From Nonomuraea cavernae (lineage in GTDB: Bacteria > Actinomycetota > Actinomycetes > Streptosporangiales > Streptosporangiaceae), in contig NZ_BMNH01000001.1 in NCBI RefSeq assembly GCF_014646355.1, positions 338,675-402,674 on the forward strand: a stretch of DNA of 64,000 nucleotides, in the 5' to 3' direction. The first letter of the stretch is position 1. Every line of letters starts with the position of its first letter. The notes beneath the pieces are model-generated. The model was not told the DNA's origin and did no database searches. It saw only the letters and a list, made by a program, of their open reading frames with translations. Position numbers and translations under genes: made by a program. This document shows, piece after piece, positions 16,505 through 27,644 of this stretch.

Positions 16505-17723
16505 AAACCGTTTCGCCGTACTCCTCGGCGAGGGTCGCGTCGGAACGCTGCTACAGCGTGGCGACCACACGCGCTTCATCTTCAGCGAGGGCTACCTCAG
16601 CGATCCACACAGAGCCATACTCGGGCTCGCCTTCGAGCAGAATCTCAGGGGTCGGCAGGCTGCCGCCCTCAGACTTCCGCCCTGGTTCTCCAACCTCCTC
16701 CCCGAGGGAGTCATGCGTGACTGGATCGCGACCGACCGGGGGGTGTCGGCGGATCGGGAGATGGAACTACTGGCCCAGGTAGGCCATGATCTCCCGGGTG
16801 CGGTCAGGGTGCTTCCGTGTGAAGACGACGATTCCCTCATCGATGAGGTGTGGGGGAGCAGCAGCGAGCACCCCGGCGGGCATCCTGCCGAAGGGCACCA
16901 GGAGTTGCGCTTCTCATTGGCCGGCGTCGCGCTGAAGTTTTCCATGCTCGCCGAGAACGACCGCCTCACCTTGCCTGCCTTCGGGCAGGGCGGTGATTGG
17001 ATCGTGAAACTGCCCGACCGGACCTATGCCGAAGTGCCACGCAACGAGCACGCCATGATGTCCCTTGCCGCAGCCGTGGGGATCGACATTCCTGAGGTGC
17101 GGCTCTACCAGCGCGACGAGTTGGACACGCTGCCGTCACGGATGTGGCCAGGAGCGGAGACTTTGGCCTACGCCGTGCGCCGCTTCGACCGCGACAACGA
17201 TCGGCATCCCATTCACATGGAGGATCTCGCCCAGGTACGAGGGGTGTATCCGAATGAGAAGTACCTCGGCAACTACGAGACGGTGGCCGCGCTGATCTAT
17301 CGCCGCCGAGATCTCGACGGGTTGCGTGAGTTCGCCCGGCGGCTCGCCTTCACCGTTCTGATCGCCAACGGGGACGCTCATCTCAAGAACTGGTCGCTCC
17401 TGTATCTCGATCCACGGGTGCCGACCCTGTCTCCCGCTTATGACCTGGTGTGTACGTCTGCGTACATGGGAGACAACGAGACTTTGGGGATGAAGTTCGC
17501 GGGCTCCCGCCGTTTCGACGCGGTCACGGTCCGGACCTTCGAACGACTGGAGCGCCGCCTCGGCGCCGAAGGCGCGGCACTCGCCGACGTCGTGTCAGAT
17601 CTCGTGAAGAACATTTCCGTGGCCTGGGCACAGCAGTCCGAATCGCTCACCGAAGCACCTCTGATCCGGGACGCCGTCTCCGCAAGCATCCACAGGCGGA
17701 GTCGAACACTGCTGAAGACCTGA
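16491..17723 (+). CDS. HipA-like serine/threonine kinase
   Basis: The 410-residue protein matches the HipA kinase fold. It has an N-terminal HipA subdomain (FAVLLGEGRVGTLL), an ATP-binding Lys at 173 (WIVKLP), the catalytic segment NGDAHLKN at 293-300 and the metal-binding Asp318 in SPAYDLV. HipA toxins phosphorylate targets such as glutamyl-tRNA synthetase and are normally neutralised by a HipB repressor. No helix-turn-helix HipB gene is present. Instead the gene overlaps the DUF262 gene by 14 bases, with GAGG at 16481 before ATG 16491. All kinase motifs look intact. DUF262 may act as antitoxin, regulator or co-effector; this is inference. Confidence 0.87.
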   Translation: MALAENRFAVLLGEGRVGTLLQRGDHTRFIFSEGYLSDPHRAILGLAFEQNLRGRQAAALRLPPWFSNLLPEGVMRDWIATDRGVSADREMELLAQVGHDLPGAVRVLPCEDDDSLIDEVWGSSSEHPGGHPAEGHQELRFSLAGVALKFSMLAENDRLTLPAFGQGGDWIVKLPDRTYAEVPRNEHAMMSLAAAVGIDIPEVRLYQRDELDTLPSRMWPGAETLAYAVRRFDRDNDRHPIHMEDLAQVRGVYPNEKYLGNYETVAALIYRRRDLDGLREFARRLAFTVLIANGDAHLKNWSLLYLDPRVPTLSPAYDLVCTSAYMGDNETLGMKFAGSRRFDAVTVRTFERLERRLGAEGAALADVVSDLVKNISVAWAQQSESLTEAPLIRDAVSASIHRRSRTLLKT

Positions 17724-17772
17724 GGCTGACCGCTGGAGTACGTGAGAACGGGGGCTCGCGGCGGACCGGGGA

Positions 17773-19671
17773 TCAGACCCGGATCTGAAACTGCGAGAAG
17801 CACACCACGGCCTTCGTGTGGTCACGCAGGCCGGCGGCCAGGAGCAGATCCCGCTGGGTGTGCAGGATCCGGTAGCGGGGATGGGCCGGCACCACGCCCG
17901 GGATGACCACGATGAGCCATCTGCCGGACGCCTCCTTGCGCTTGACGTACTCGATGACGGGGCGGACCACCAGGTGGCGGGGGCTCTCGATGACCTCCAG
18001 GCCGACTCCCGGGCTCCAGTCGTCCCATCTCCTGCGGATGTCCTCGGTGGTCTCGGAGCTGTCGGAGGCGGCGACCGCGATGACCTCGTGGCCGAAGGCC
18101 AGCGCCGTGCTGAGCGCCTTCTCCGTCAGCGCGCTGACCGCGTGCGTCGGGCTGATCGGGACGATGACCAGCGCGGACGCCGGATCGGGGGCGTGCGGCA
18201 CCGGCTGGGGCCTGCCCCGTTGGAGCGCCTCGTCGACCTTGGTGTAATAACGCTGGATCCGGCTGAACATCAGCATGAGCAGGGGCACCACCACCACGAC
18301 CACCCAGGCGCCCTCGGTGAACTTCGAGAAGAGCAGCACCAGGGCGGCGATGGCGGTGATCACGGCGCCCACACCGTTGAGCGTCACCTTGCCCACCCAC
18401 CTCGGCGGGCGCCGTATCGTCCAGTGGCGGACCAGTCCGACCTGGCTGATGGTGAACCCGATGAACACCCCGATGGCGAACATCGGGATGAGCCGCTGGG
18501 TGTCGGCGTCGACCGCGATCAGGAGCACCGCGGCCGTGATCGCCACCGCGGCGACCCCGTACCGGTGGACGGGCCGCTCGGCGCGCAGCGAGAACAGATG
18601 GGGCAGGCGGTTGTCCTTGGCCAGCAGGCTCATCAGCACCGGCAGGCCGCCGAAGCTGGTGTTCGCCGCCAGCCCGAGTGCGAACGCGACGATGATGTTG
18701 GCCGCGTAGTACAGCCAGCCCGTACCGTAGGCACCGGCCGTGAGCTGGGCGAGGATGGTGACGTCCGCCCGGGGGACCACGCTGTCACGCCGGATGAGGG
18801 CGGCCAGCCCGACCAGCATCGTGGCCAGCAGCGCGCCCAGCATCAGCTCCGTCCGCTGGGCACGCCGGACCCTCGGCCGGCGGAACATCGGCACGCCGTT
18901 GGCGATGGCCTCCACCCCGGTCAGGGCCGAGCATCCGGAGGAGAACGCCTTCAGGATCAGCAGCACGCTGACCGCCTCGTAGGCCGGCAGCGGCTCCGGT
19001 GTCCCGACCATTGCCGCCGGTTGGGTCCGCAGCAGGCCCACGACCACGATGCCGAGGATGGTCGCGATGAACAGCAGAGTCGGCAGCAGCAGCACTTTCG
19101 CGCTGTCCGCGAGGCCGTAGAGGTTCACCGCGGTCAGCACGGCAAGCCCCACCAGGCAGGTTTCGAGAAGGTGCGGGGCGAGGACGGGGAACGCGGAGGC
19201 CAGGCTCGCGGCGCCCGCCGTCAGGCTGACCGCCACGGTCAGGACGTAGTCCACGATGAGCGCGGCGGCGGCCAGCAGGCTGACCCGCTGACCGAGGTCC
19301 TGCTTGGCCACCGCGTACGAGCCGCCGCCGTCCGGATAGGCGGCGATCACCTGGCAGTAGGACGTCACCAGGATGACGAGCAGGAGGGCGATGACGATGG
19401 TGATCGGCAGGGTGTAGCCGATGGCGGCGCTGCCCGCGGCGACCAGCACGACGGCGATCGCCTCTGGACCGTAGGCGACGGAGCTGAGCGCGTCGAGGGA
19501 CAGGGCCACCAGCCCCTGCAGGCTGGTCAGATGCGCCCGGTCACCCTCGCCATGCCGAAGCTGGACCTTCGGCCCCCGCCGGCTGGACAGCAGCCCGCTC
19601 GTTGTGGCGACCGCGCGGCCAGCCGGCAGAACCCGGTGTCCCGCGTGCCCGTCCGGATCCCCCGTCCGCAC
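17773..19671 (-). CDS. APC superfamily permease, KimA-like potassium/amino-acid transporter
   Basis: The protein of about 632 residues has roughly twelve hydrophobic segments, then a soluble C-terminal domain of about 150 residues (LVIVPISPTHAVSALTEKAL and following). This layout matches KimA/YdaO-type potassium transporters and related APC permeases. The segment LDALSSVAYGPEAI near residue 60 is characteristic. The annotated GTG start leaves a poorly conserved N-terminal stretch; no ribosome site clearly decides the start. It lies 69 bases downstream of the cox cluster on the same strand. No room exists for a ydaO-type c-di-AMP riboswitch. Substrate is uncertain. Confidence 0.8.
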   Translation of the reverse strand: MRTGDPDGHAGHRVLPAGRAVATTSGLLSSRRGPKVQLRHGEGDRAHLTSLQGLVALSLDALSSVAYGPEAIAVVLVAAGSAAIGYTLPITIVIALLLVILVTSYCQVIAAYPDGGGSYAVAKQDLGQRVSLLAAAALIVDYVLTVAVSLTAGAASLASAFPVLAPHLLETCLVGLAVLTAVNLYGLADSAKVLLLPTLLFIATILGIVVVGLLRTQPAAMVGTPEPLPAYEAVSVLLILKAFSSGCSALTGVEAIANGVPMFRRPRVRRAQRTELMLGALLATMLVGLAALIRRDSVVPRADVTILAQLTAGAYGTGWLYYAANIIVAFALGLAANTSFGGLPVLMSLLAKDNRLPHLFSLRAERPVHRYGVAAVAITAAVLLIAVDADTQRLIPMFAIGVFIGFTISQVGLVRHWTIRRPPRWVGKVTLNGVGAVITAIAALVLLFSKFTEGAWVVVVVVPLLMLMFSRIQRYYTKVDEALQRGRPQPVPHAPDPASALVIVPISPTHAVSALTEKALSTALAFGHEVIAVAASDSSETTEDIRRRWDDWSPGVGLEVIESPRHLVVRPVIEYVKRKEASGRWLIVVIPGVVPAHPRYRILHTQRDLLLAAGLRDHTKAVVCFSQFQIRV

Positions 19672-19740
19672 AGCCCCGCCCGATCCATCGTCGTGTGCCC
19701 CGAACTTCCCCGATGCCCTATACCCGGCTTCCGGCCATGG

Positions 19741-20931
19741 CTACCAGCGGAAACGCGACCCGGCGACCGCGCCGATCACGTCTCGAAGCGAGCCGAACGT
19801 GTGCGCGGGCAGCATCAGGTCGCAGTACGGCAGGGCGGCCGCCATGCTCGCCACCCGTGGTTCGAAGCCGGGGGCGGCGGCCCGGGGATTCATCCAGATC
19901 ACCTGGTGCGCCCGGCGGCTCAGCCTGGCCATCGCGGCGCCCAGCTCCTCGGGCGGATCGCCGTCCCAGCCGTCCGAGCCGACCAGCACGATCGCGCCCC
20001 TGACCTTCGCGCCGTGGTGCGACGACAGCAGCGCCCGTACGTTGGTGGCGATCCGCGTCCCGCCGAACCGGTCGGTCACCCGCTCGGTCGCCAGCTCGAC
20101 CGCCGCGGCCGCCGAACGGCTCGCGAGCACGGGCGTCAGACGGGTCAGCGTCGTCCCGAACGCGAACACCTCCGCGTCCACGGTCATCGTCAGCGCCCGC
20201 ATCAGATGCAGGTAGGCCGAGGCCTGTGCACGCATCGACTGGCTCACGTCGCAGAGCATCACGACTCGCCGTGGCCGCACGACCGGCTCCTTCCCGGCCA
20301 GCCGGAACGGCTCCCATCCGGTACGGCGGGAGCGGGTCAGCGTCGCCCGCACCGCGATCCCCCGTCCCTTCCACGACACCCGGAACCTCCGGCTGCGCCG
20401 GGTCGGCCAGCTCGCCGCCGCCTCCTCCAGCCAGCCGCCGAGCAACTCGCACTCCCGCTCGTCAAGCTGCTCGAACGGCACGTCGCCCAGCGCTTCGACA
20501 TCACTCGGCGACAACTCGGGCACACGCGCCGGGCCGTCCGAATCCTCGGCCCCGGCGACCACCGCCGGCAGCGTCGTCCACGGCAGCCCGCCCGCGTCGT
20601 CGCCGCCCGCTCGCGCGTCCGGCAGGGGGGCGAACGCGTCGTCCGCGCCGTTCTTCCGGGCGAGCGGCCGGCGCCGGGCGTGCGGGTCGAGCGCGGGACC
20701 CGTCGCCTCGAAGATCTCCGCGAACGCCTCGTCGAAGAGCGCGATCTCGGAGTGTCGCCGAACCAGGGTGATGCGGGCCGTCCAGTAGAGCTCCGGCAGC
20801 GTCCTGGGTTGCGCCACGTCGATCGCCCGGAGGAAGTCATCGACGCCGGTCAGTCCCACGGGCACGCCCCGCCGCCGCAACCGCGCGGCCAGCGAGGCGG
20901 CGAAGGCGGCCCGATCGACACCCGGCAGCAT
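19741..20931 (-). CDS. coxE: VWA-domain protein, CoxE-like
   Basis: The protein of 396 residues has a von Willebrand factor A domain in its C-terminal half. The MIDAS motif DVSQS appears in VVMLCDVSQSMRAQ, followed by GGTRIATNVRALL and IVLVGSDGWDG. CoxE proteins act with the MoxR ATPase CoxD in maturing the Mo/Cu centre of CO dehydrogenase. I chose ATG 20931; a TTG at 20961 would extend it by ten residues and overlap the coxG stop. It is the last gene of the cox cluster. A variable Ala/Asp-rich stretch occupies about residues 85-140. Confidence 0.85.
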   Translation of the reverse strand: MLPGVDRAAFAASLAARLRRRGVPVGLTGVDDFLRAIDVAQPRTLPELYWTARITLVRRHSEIALFDEAFAEIFEATGPALDPHARRRPLARKNGADDAFAPLPDARAGGDDAGGLPWTTLPAVVAGAEDSDGPARVPELSPSDVEALGDVPFEQLDERECELLGGWLEEAAASWPTRRSRRFRVSWKGRGIAVRATLTRSRRTGWEPFRLAGKEPVVRPRRVVMLCDVSQSMRAQASAYLHLMRALTMTVDAEVFAFGTTLTRLTPVLASRSAAAAVELATERVTDRFGGTRIATNVRALLSSHHGAKVRGAIVLVGSDGWDGDPPEELGAAMARLSRRAHQVIWMNPRAAAPGFEPRVASMAAALPYCDLMLPAHTFGSLRDVIGAVAGSRFRW

Positions 20932-20950
20932 CGCCGGGCGCGTGGGGCGG

Positions 20951-21730
20951 CTAGGTGACAAGGGTCCAGACGACGATCACGGCCACGATGACGACCACGA
21001 TCCCGACGACGAGGGGTATCACCCTCTTGTACACCGACCCGCCCGCGACGCTCATGACGTCGAGCGGCTCCACCTCATCATCATCAATGACCCGCCTCCC
21101 ACCCGCACCAGCGGCCCGCGCGTCGGCCGACGCGACGCCACCCCCGTCCTGTGCGGCGGTCGGCACGGCTGCGTCATCCCGCGCGGGCGACGACTCAGCG
21201 ACCGGCGCCGTCGCACTGTCAGCGGCGGCCAACGCCGCCGCATCCTCCGCCGACACCGACACGGCAGCGCCATCGGCCGGGCCTGCCGGGGTGGTGAGTT
21301 TGGATTCGAGGCAGGTGACGAACTGGGCGAGGAGTTTGGTGGAGACCTCCTTGATCATGCCGCTGCCCAGCTGGGCGATCTTGCCGGAGATCTTGAGGTC
21401 GGTGTTCACGGTGACGACGGTGTGGTCGCCGTCGGCACGGAGGTGGGCGGTGATGGCGGCGGAGGCGGTGCCCGCGCCCCGGGAGTCACGGCCCTTGGCG
21501 TCGATGACGGCGCGGTGGTTGACGGCGTCCTTCTCCAGGAACCTGGCCGTGCCCGCGTACTGCGCGACGACCGGGCCCACCTTCACCTTGATCTTGCCGG
21601 TGTAGACCTCGTCCTCCACGCCGGTGAGCTGGGCTCCGGGCATGCAGGGGGCGATCGCCTCCAGGTCCGTGAGCACCTCCCAGGCTCGTTCGACGGGCAC
21701 TCCGACCGTGAACTCGTTGTCGATCTTCAT
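20951..21730 (-). CDS. coxG: CoxG-like SRPBCC protein with C-terminal membrane anchor
   Basis: The 259-residue protein starts with a CoxG/SRPBCC hydrophobic-pocket domain (about 1-145; FTVGVPVERAWEVLTDLEAI, CMPGAQL). An Ala/Asp-rich linker and a single hydrophobic helix near the C-terminus (about 235-256) follow. CoxG recruits CO dehydrogenase to the membrane and delivers electrons to menaquinone, so the anchor fits that role. GAGGAGA precedes the ATG. It lies 12 bases after coxD and is followed by coxE. Confidence 0.9.
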   Translation of the reverse strand: MKIDNEFTVGVPVERAWEVLTDLEAIAPCMPGAQLTGVEDEVYTGKIKVKVGPVVAQYAGTARFLEKDAVNHRAVIDAKGRDSRGAGTASAAITAHLRADGDHTVVTVNTDLKISGKIAQLGSGMIKEVSTKLLAQFVTCLESKLTTPAGPADGAAVSVSAEDAAALAAADSATAPVAESSPARDDAAVPTAAQDGGGVASADARAAGAGGRRVIDDDEVEPLDVMSVAGGSVYKRVIPLVVGIVVVIVAVIVVWTLVT

Positions 21731-21742
21731 TTGGGTGTCTCC

Positions 21743-22633
21743 TCAGGTCAACTGGTCGAGCGCGGCGGTGATGACCTCGCGGTCGTCCAGGGTCTTCGCG
21801 ACGGTGCTCAGCGTGCGCAGGACGTCCTCCCTGACCAGTTCGGTCGCGCCGAGCGAGGACAGCGCCGAGACCCAGTCGATGGTCTCCGCCATGCCCGGCG
21901 CCTTGTCCAGGTCGAAGCGGCGGATCCGGCCGACGAAGTCGGTGGCCGAGCGGATGAGCGCCTCGTTCGCGCCGGGCACCGTACGGCGCAGAATCTCTAC
22001 CACGCGCTCGGGGGCCGGGAAGTCGATCCAGTGGTAGAGGCAGCGCCTGCGCAGCGCGTCGTGCAGGTCGCGGCTGCGGTTGGAGGTCAGGACGACGACC
22101 GGACGGCGTTCGGCGGTGAACGTGCCCAGCTCCGGGATGGTGATCGACGCCTCGCCGAGGAACTCGAACAGCAACGCCTCGAACTCGTCGTCGGCGCGGT
22201 CGATCTCGTCGATCAGCAGCACCGGCGGCTGCGGGCCGCGGTGCCTGACTGCCTGCAGAATCGGGCGTTCCTGGAGGAAGTCCTCGGTGAACAGGTCGGC
22301 GTCGTTCAGCCGGTCGTGACGGGCCTCGGCCAGGCGGATGGCCAGCATCTGCCGCTGGTAGTTCCATTCGTACAGGGCTTCGCCGGCGGTCAGCCCCTCA
22401 TAGCACTGCAGCCTGATGAGCGGGGTGGCCAGGGCGCGGGCCAGTGCCTTGGCGGCCGTGGTCTTGCCGACTCCGGGCTCGCCCTCGAGCAGCAGCGGCC
22501 GGCCGAGGCTGAGCGCGAAGAACAGCGCCGCCGCGGTGCCGTCGTCGACCAGGTAGTCGAGCTCGTCGAGGCGGCGCCTGATGTCGTCGGCCCCGGTGAA
22601 CGCCGGGCTCGTGAGGCCGCCGCTTTCCGCCAC
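21743..22633 (-). CDS. coxD: MoxR family AAA ATPase, CoxD-like
   Basis: The protein of about 296 residues is a MoxR-type AAA+ ATPase with Walker A GEPGVGKTTAAKAL, Walker B LLIDEIDRAD and sensor 1 VVLTSNRSRDL. In CO dehydrogenase clusters CoxD drives assembly of the sulfur-copper-molybdenum centre, with CoxE as VWA partner. The GTG at 22633, four bases after the upstream stop, is chosen. A GTG at 22669 would extend the protein by 12 residues and overlap the XdhC gene. Confidence 0.9.
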   Translation of the reverse strand: MAESGGLTSPAFTGADDIRRRLDELDYLVDDGTAAALFFALSLGRPLLLEGEPGVGKTTAAKALARALATPLIRLQCYEGLTAGEALYEWNYQRQMLAIRLAEARHDRLNDADLFTEDFLQERPILQAVRHRGPQPPVLLIDEIDRADDEFEALLFEFLGEASITIPELGTFTAERRPVVVLTSNRSRDLHDALRRRCLYHWIDFPAPERVVEILRRTVPGANEALIRSATDFVGRIRRFDLDKAPGMAETIDWVSALSSLGATELVREDVLRTLSTVAKTLDDREVITAALDQLT

Positions 22634-22637
22634 TTCG

Positions 22638-23582
22638 CTACCGCCCCGCCGTCCGCGCGAAATGATCACGGCAGCCCGTGCCGCAGAACCAGACGTCCTC
22701 GCCGTCCACGACCAGGTGCGGCGTACCCGCCGAGACGGTCACGCTCATCCCGCACACGGGATCGACCGCGAGCACGGGCTCCTCGCCGGCGCCCACGGAC
22801 GCGCCCCTCAACGAACCGGATGAACCGACCGAGTCGGGCGAGCCAGGCGTCGCGGGCGGACCCGGCGGTGCCAGGTCGCCGCCGCGGAGGGTGGCGACGA
22901 TCTCGGCGAGGATCGACAGGGCGATCTCCGGTGCCGTGCGGGCGCCGATCCGAAGACCGGCCGGCGTGTGGATCCGCCGGCGTTCGTCGTCCGTCAGCCC
23001 CATCTCGTCGAGTACGGCGGTGCCGCGCCGGTGGCTGGCCACGAGACCGATGTAGCCGGCGCCCGCGTCGAGGGCGGCCCGGATCGCGGCCTGCTCGTCT
23101 CGCCCGTGGCCGGCCACCACGACCGCCGAGGCGCCATCGGGCGACCGCCCCTCCGCGGCCCGCCGTACCGTGAAGTCGACCGTCGCGGCGAGGTCGGCGA
23201 GGCTCATGGCGATCGGCGAGTCGCCGGACACCCAGAGCACCGGCGGCGGCAGCAGCGGTTGCAGGAAGATCTCCAGGGCGCCGCCCGACAGGCAGGGGTT
23301 GACCACGACCCGCGCGCCCGGCGAGTCGGGGAAGTCCTGTTCGCCGGAGGGCAGGACGCGCAGCAGGACGGTACGCCCGTCCTGCAGCGCGCCGAGGGCG
23401 GCGGTGCGGACCGAGCTCTCGGCGCACTGCCCGCCGACGAACCCCTCGATGGACCCGTCGGGCAGGATGATCGCGTCGTCGCCCGGGCTGACCGCCGTCG
23501 GCAGTTGTGCCCGGACCACGACCGCGTGAACGAAGGGAACCCGGCCGGCGACCAGTTCCTCCATCCGTCTGCTGGACCGCAT
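22638..23582 (-). CDS. XdhC/CoxF-type maturation factor with C-terminal YHS domain
   Basis: The 314-residue protein has an XdhC N-terminal domain (about 1-75, with DGSIEGFVGGQCAESSV) and a Rossmann-like domain (about 100-215, with GYIGLVASHRRG). These act in molybdenum-cofactor sulfuration and insertion for this enzyme family. After a Gly/Ser/Pro linker the last 45 residues form a YHS domain (VDPVCGMSV and WFCGTGCRDHF) with the metal-binding cysteine pattern. A fused YHS, often a copper or heavy-metal module, is notable beside an enzyme that needs copper. AGGAAAG precedes the ATG at 23582. Confidence 0.85.
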   Translation of the reverse strand: MRSSRRMEELVAGRVPFVHAVVVRAQLPTAVSPGDDAIILPDGSIEGFVGGQCAESSVRTAALGALQDGRTVLLRVLPSGEQDFPDSPGARVVVNPCLSGGALEIFLQPLLPPPVLWVSGDSPIAMSLADLAATVDFTVRRAAEGRSPDGASAVVVAGHGRDEQAAIRAALDAGAGYIGLVASHRRGTAVLDEMGLTDDERRRIHTPAGLRIGARTAPEIALSILAEIVATLRGGDLAPPGPPATPGSPDSVGSSGSLRGASVGAGEEPVLAVDPVCGMSVTVSAGTPHLVVDGEDVWFCGTGCRDHFARTAGR

Positions 23583-23595
23583 CGCGTCTTTCCTG

Positions 23596-25982
<2,387 letters not shown>

Positions 25983-25986
<4 letters not shown>

Positions 25987-26564
25987 GGGGTGGCTCCGCT
26001 GGTGACGTCGGTGGCGGGCTCCAGGACGACGGGCTTCTGAGGGGCGGGCTCGTGGTCGGCGGGCTCCCGGTCGGCGGGCTCGTGGTCGGCGGGCTCCCGG
26101 TCGGCGGCCTCGTGGGCGGCGGCCCACCGCACGGAGCGGACGATGCTGGCGTAGCCGGTGCAGCGGCAGATCTGGCCGGAGATCGCCTCGCGGATCTCGC
26201 CCTCGGAGGGGTCGGGGTTGCGGTCGAGCAGCGCCCTGGCCGTCATCATCATGCCGGGCGTGCAGAACCCGCACTGCAGGCCGTGGCACTCCATGAAGCC
26301 GCGCTGGACGGGGTCGAGCTCGCCGTCGCGCTCCAGCCCCTCGACGGTGCGCACCTCGTGGCCGCCGGCCATGGCCGCGAGCACGGTGCAGGACTTGACC
26401 GGTTCGCCGTCGAGCCACACGACGCAGGTGCCGCAGTTGCTGGTGTCGCAGCCCCAGTGGGTGCCGGTCAGTCCGAGGTGGTCGCGCAGGAAGTGGATGA
26501 GGAGCAGCCGCCCCTCGATCTCCCCGGTGACCTCCTCGCCGTTGACGTTCATGGTCACGTGCAT
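25983..26564 (-). CDS. coxS: Aerobic carbon monoxide dehydrogenase small (2Fe-2S) subunit
   Basis: The 193-residue iron-sulfur subunit carries a plant-ferredoxin-type [2Fe-2S] motif ([16 protein letters not shown] and SCTVLA) and a second cluster in a helical domain ([10 protein letters not shown] and ICRCTGY). It passes electrons from the molybdenum site to FAD on CoxM. After the usual end of the family at about residue 150 there is an extra tail of roughly 40 residues. The tail is made of degenerate [10 protein letters not shown] repeats and looks disordered. It starts one base after the coxM stop and overlaps coxL by four bases. Confidence 0.95.
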
Positions 26565-26565
26565 G

Positions 26566-27441
26566 TCACACCCTCCCGTTGAGCCGGGCGACGGAGCGGC
26601 GCAGGGCCCGCCTGGTGAGCTCCATGGCGAGATGGCGTTTGTAGTCGGCGCTGCCCCGCGTGTCGGTGGCGGGGCTGCAGTGCCGCGCGGCGAGGTCGCC
26701 GGCCAGCTGGTAGACCTCTTCGGACGGTTCCCGGCCGCGCAGCGCCTCGGAGACGGCGGGCAGCCCGGTGGTGTTGGGGCCGACGGCGGCGAGACCGACG
26801 CGGGCGTCGGAGATGACTCCGCCGTCCAGCCAGACGGCCGCCCCGGCGGACACGATCGCCCAGTCGCCCGCGCGCCGCTCGACCTTCTCGTACGCGCTGG
26901 ACCCGTTGCCCCTGATCGGAACGCGGATCTCGACCAGCATCTCGGCGTCGCCGACCGCGGTCTCGTACGGGCCCCGGTGGAACTCCTCCATCGTGACGAC
27001 CCGTTCGCCGCCGCTGTTGCGGATCACGCAGCTGGCCCCGAGCGTGGTGCACACCGCGGACAGGTCCTCCGACGGGTCGGCCTGGCAGAGCGAGCCACCG
27101 AGGGTGCCCCGGTTGCGGACGACGGGGTCGGCGATGACGCGCTCGGCGTCACGGAAGATGGGGAAGGTGTCGGCGAGCGCCTCGGACTCCAGCAGCTCTC
27201 GGTGCCGGGTCATCGCGCCGATGCGGATCTGGGTCTGCTCCACCTTGATGTAGCCGAGCTGGGCGTGCAGATCGTTGATGTCGATCAGGTACTCCGGCGT
27301 GGCGAGCCGGAGCTTCATCATCGGGAGCAGACTGTGGCCGCCCGCGACGAGTCTCGCGGAGTCTCCGAGCCGCTCCAGGAGCCCGATCGCGTGATCGACA
27401 CTCGTGGCGCGTTCGTACTCCAACGGCGCTGGAACCTGCAT
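26566..27441 (-). CDS. coxM: Aerobic carbon monoxide dehydrogenase medium (FAD) subunit
   Basis: The 291-residue flavoprotein subunit shows both CoxM FAD-binding signatures, [15 protein letters not shown] near residue 32 and [14 protein letters not shown] near residue 110. It takes electrons from the CoxS clusters and hands them to the respiratory chain. ATG 27441 is chosen because GAAGGGG sits about seven bases ahead and the protein then begins [12 protein letters not shown], as in homologues. It is the first gene of the cox operon, facing away from the MFS/GH2 pair. Confidence 0.94.
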   Translation of the reverse strand: MQVPAPLEYERATSVDHAIGLLERLGDSARLVAGGHSLLPMMKLRLATPEYLIDINDLHAQLGYIKVEQTQIRIGAMTRHRELLESEALADTFPIFRDAERVIADPVVRNRGTLGGSLCQADPSEDLSAVCTTLGASCVIRNSGGERVVTMEEFHRGPYETAVGDAEMLVEIRVPIRGNGSSAYEKVERRAGDWAIVSAGAAVWLDGGVISDARVGLAAVGPNTTGLPAVSEALRGREPSEEVYQLAGDLAARHCSPATDTRGSADYKRHLAMELTRRALRRSVARLNGRV

Positions 27442-27644
27442 CCAACACCCCTTCGCTGGTCGTGGAGGCCAAGTGGAACGCCGCGCACCGGGGATGTCAA
27501 CGCCCACCTAAGGTTTCCCTTAATAAGGTCGCCCAGCGCTTTCCCTACTTCCGACATAGCGGGAAAAGTCGTCACATAAAAGCACTCCAAACTGTGATAA
27601 AGCAGGCGCCTGTTGGAGTTGGAGACCCTTGTAGGCTCTCGCGC
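27442..27644. promoter_or_regulatory. Divergent promoter region, cox operon and MFS/GH2 pair
   Basis: This 203-base gap is markedly richer in A/T than its surroundings. It holds an 11-bp odd palindrome, CCTTAATAAGG at 27518-27528, and a looser inverted pair (CTTCC ... GGGAAAAG) near 27549-27570. Either could be an operator. A -10-like TAGGCT at 27632-27637 lies seven bases before the GTG of the MFS gene, suggesting a leaderless transcript. No cox regulator gene is adjacent. Confidence 0.45.

Noticed and set aside
19672..19740. ydaO-type c-di-AMP riboswitch upstream of the KimA-like gene
   Set aside because: The gap to the upstream cox gene is only 69 bases, too short, and the conserved sequence is absent.
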